Part shown: piece by piece, positions 62,461-64,000 of the stretch
How positions within the stretch are numbered: the first letter of the stretch is position 1
Layout of the letters: each line of letters begins with the position of its first letter
From: Osmia lignaria lignaria
Taxonomy: Eukaryota > Arthropoda > Insecta > Hymenoptera > Megachilidae
DNA length: 64,000 nucleotides
Direction of reading: 5' to 3'
NCBI RefSeq assembly: GCF_051020975.1
Contig: NW_027478168.1
Location: forward strand, 806,001-870,000
Made by a program: the position numbers and the translations under genes
The notes under the pieces: generated by a model
Databases searched by the model: none
Seen by the model: the letters and a program-made list of their open reading frames with translations, nothing else
What the model was told of the DNA's origin: nothing

Positions 62461-64000
62461 AAAAATATCATAGAACATAGATTGTAGGAAACATAATTCT
62501 CTACAAAAAACGTCTCTTAACATTCTGCCATAGCTCGCTTCGTTTCCGAGATATTTGCAGATTTATCTCAAGGGAAGGGGCCTGACGGACATATTTCGAG
62601 ATATTTCTTCTTCTTGTTGTTCTTCTTCTGCACAGCTAAGCTGGAAGTGGCATTTGCGGCTCGCACTAGTGCAGAGTTATCTCAAAGAAAGGGGCCACGG
62701 TGTTTCTGTATCCCTATTATGTTTGTGCGGCTTTGGAACTTTTAAATATCTCGATATATCTCGAGAACTACGCTTCTGATCAAAAAATATCATACAACAT
62801 AAATTGTAGGAAACATAATTCTCTACAAAAAAGGTCTCTCAACATTTTGCCATAGCTCGCTTCGTTTCCGAGATATTTGCAGATATATCTCAAGGGAAGG
62901 GGCCTGACGGACATATTTCGAGATATTTCTTCTTCTTGTTGTTCTTCTTCTGCACAGCTAAGCTGGAAGTGGCATTTGTGGCTCGCACTAGTGCACAGTT
63001 ATCTCAAAGAAAGGGGCCACGCTGTTTCTGTATCTCTATTATGTTGGTGCGGCTTCGGAACTTTTAAATATCTTGATATATCTCGAGAACTACGCATCTG
63101 ATCGAAAAATATCATAGAACATAAAAAGTAGGAAACTTAATTCTCTACAAAAGAGGTCTCTTAACATTTTGCCATAGCTCGCTTCGTTTCCGAGATATTT
63201 GCAGATTTATCTCAAGGGAAGGGGCCTGACGGACATATTTCGAGATATTTCTTCTTCTTGTTGTTCTTCTTCTGCACAGCTAAGCTGGAAGTGGCATTTG
63301 TGGCTCGCACTAGTGCACAGTTATCTCAAAGAAAGGGGCCACGCTGTTTCTGTATCTCTATTATGTTGGTGCGGCTTCGGAACTTTTAAATATCTCGATA
63401 TATCTCGAAAACTACGCTTCTGATCAAAAAATATCATAGAACATGAAAAGTAGGAAACTTAATTCTCTACAAAGAAGGTCTCTTAACATTTTGCCATAGC
63501 TCTCTTCGTTTCCGAGATATTTGAAGATTTATCTCAAGGGAAGGGGCCTGACGGACATATTTCGAGATATTTCTTCTTCTTGTTGTTCTTCTTCTGCACA
63601 GCTAAGCTGGAAGTGGCATTTGCGGCTCGCACTAGTGCAGAGTTATCTCAAAGAAAGGGGCCACGGTGTTTCTGTATCCCTATTATGTTGGTGCGGCTTC
63701 GGAACTTTTAAATATCTCGATATATCTCGAGAACTACGCTTCTGATCAAAAAATATCATAGAACATAAATTGTAGGAAACATAATTCTCTACAAAAAACG
63801 TCTCTTAACATTCTGCCATAGCTCGCTTCGTTTCCGAGATATTTGCAGATTTATCTCAAGGGAAGGGGCCTGACGGACATATTTCGAGATATTTCTTCTT
63901 CTTGTTGTTCTTCTTCTGCACAGCTAAGCTGGAAGTGGCATTTGCGGCTCGCACTAGTGCAGAGTTATCTCAAAGAAAGGGGCCACGGTGTTTCTGTATC
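62461..64000 (+). repeat. Right-edge block with 4-monomer repeat, running off the window
   Basis: The monomers at 63199, 63521 and 63843 follow 61913, 62233 and 62555 (lag 1286-1288 bp), including ACAAAGAAGG in the spacers near 62183 and 63473. The monomer at 62877 is a hybrid: its start has AGATATATCTC, its middle is the TTTGTGGCTCGC type and its end has GATCGAAAAA. The last unit (from 63809) is cut by the window edge after 192 bp, so the array continues. Confidence 0.88.

Larger units (their letters stand above)
1..64000 (+). repeat. 322-bp satellite DNA array, about 199 head-to-tail monomers
   Basis: The same 322-bp sequence repeats from edge to edge in one orientation. Using CATTTTGCCATAGCTCGC as phase marker, complete monomers start at 61, 383, 705 and so on to 63487, with a partial unit from 63809. 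The 198 intervals are all 322 bp except six: two of 320 bp and four of 321 bp. Conserved blocks are the GTTTCCGAGATAT word, a TTC-rich tract, GGGGCCACGG, TTATGTTGGTGC and an A-rich spacer. Monomers differ mostly by substitutions at recurring diagnostic positions. No other DNA interrupts the array. One monomer counted by hand (61-382) has about 41% G+C. This is typical of eukaryotic centromeric, pericentromeric or subtelomeric satellites; location and host are inferred and the family is not recognised. Confidence 0.98.

Noticed and set aside
95..63745. About 190 repeated reading frames of roughly 74-84 codons on the plus strand, translating to serine/cysteine-rich peptides
   Set aside because: They arise once per 322-bp monomer, almost all from TTG rather than ATG, and have no ribosome-binding or splice context that I can see. 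Five are broken, and substitutions fall freely on amino-acid-changing sites. The longer 84-codon forms only reflect TGATCA changing to CGATCA. Not annotated as CDS.
1..64000. CRISPR array
   Set aside because: The repeated unit is 322 bp with no short-repeat and unique-spacer alternation; the variable positions are scattered substitutions.
1..64000. Transposon-derived tandem array (terminal inverted repeats or target-site duplications at monomer ends)
   Set aside because: No inverted termini bounding 322-bp units and no transposase-like frame were found; the short dyads are internal.

Overview
The whole 64,000-base window is one uninterrupted satellite DNA array. A monomer of 322 bp is repeated head to tail on the same strand about 199 times: 198 complete units from 61 to 63808 (phased on the conserved CATTTTGCCATAGCTCGC word), a 60-bp tail at the left edge and a 192-bp partial unit at the right edge. 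I find no gene, tRNA, rRNA, transposon, CRISPR array or unique DNA. Each monomer has a stop-free stretch of about 75 codons, but this is a by-product of the repeat (it opens on TTG, and changes look like neutral drift), so no CDS is annotated.

Organism: a long, highly homogenised satellite with nested higher-order repeats points to a eukaryotic chromosome, typically (peri)centromeric or subtelomeric heterochromatin. One monomer counted by hand has about 41% G+C and 12 CpG against about 13.5 expected. CpG is therefore not depleted, which argues against a heavily methylated vertebrate or plant genome and would fit an insect or another lightly methylated invertebrate. I do not recognise the satellite family, and the host assignment is inference.

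Layout: 1-4200, mixed monomers whose first ~1.7 kb recurs at 7729-9488; 4200-8707, a 7-monomer unit (2254 bp) in two tandem copies; 9475-15914, a 10-monomer unit (3220 bp) in two copies; 15915-18995, rearranged pieces including a doubled dimer; 18995-24700, a second family with 3220-bp lag containing a hybrid monomer; 24700-33205, a third 3220-bp family in about 2.6 copies; 33260-38411, a three-monomer cassette recurring every 1932 bp; 38734-42500, a 5-monomer unit (1610 bp); 43050-45640, a 4-monomer unit (1288 bp) in two copies; 45640-58675, a mosaic of earlier types with short 1610-bp-lag repeats; 58676-64000, a five-monomer segment repeated at 2254-bp lag, then a 4-monomer repeat.

Within a monomer the sequence is organised: an internal co-linear duplication (about 68 bp and a shortened 50-bp version), a 24-bp pyrimidine-rich mirror repeat, six GAGATA/TATCTC words, two 10-bp tandem units and an A-rich spacer. 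The biology visible here is repeat evolution (unequal exchange, conversion, local amplification), not a gene system.
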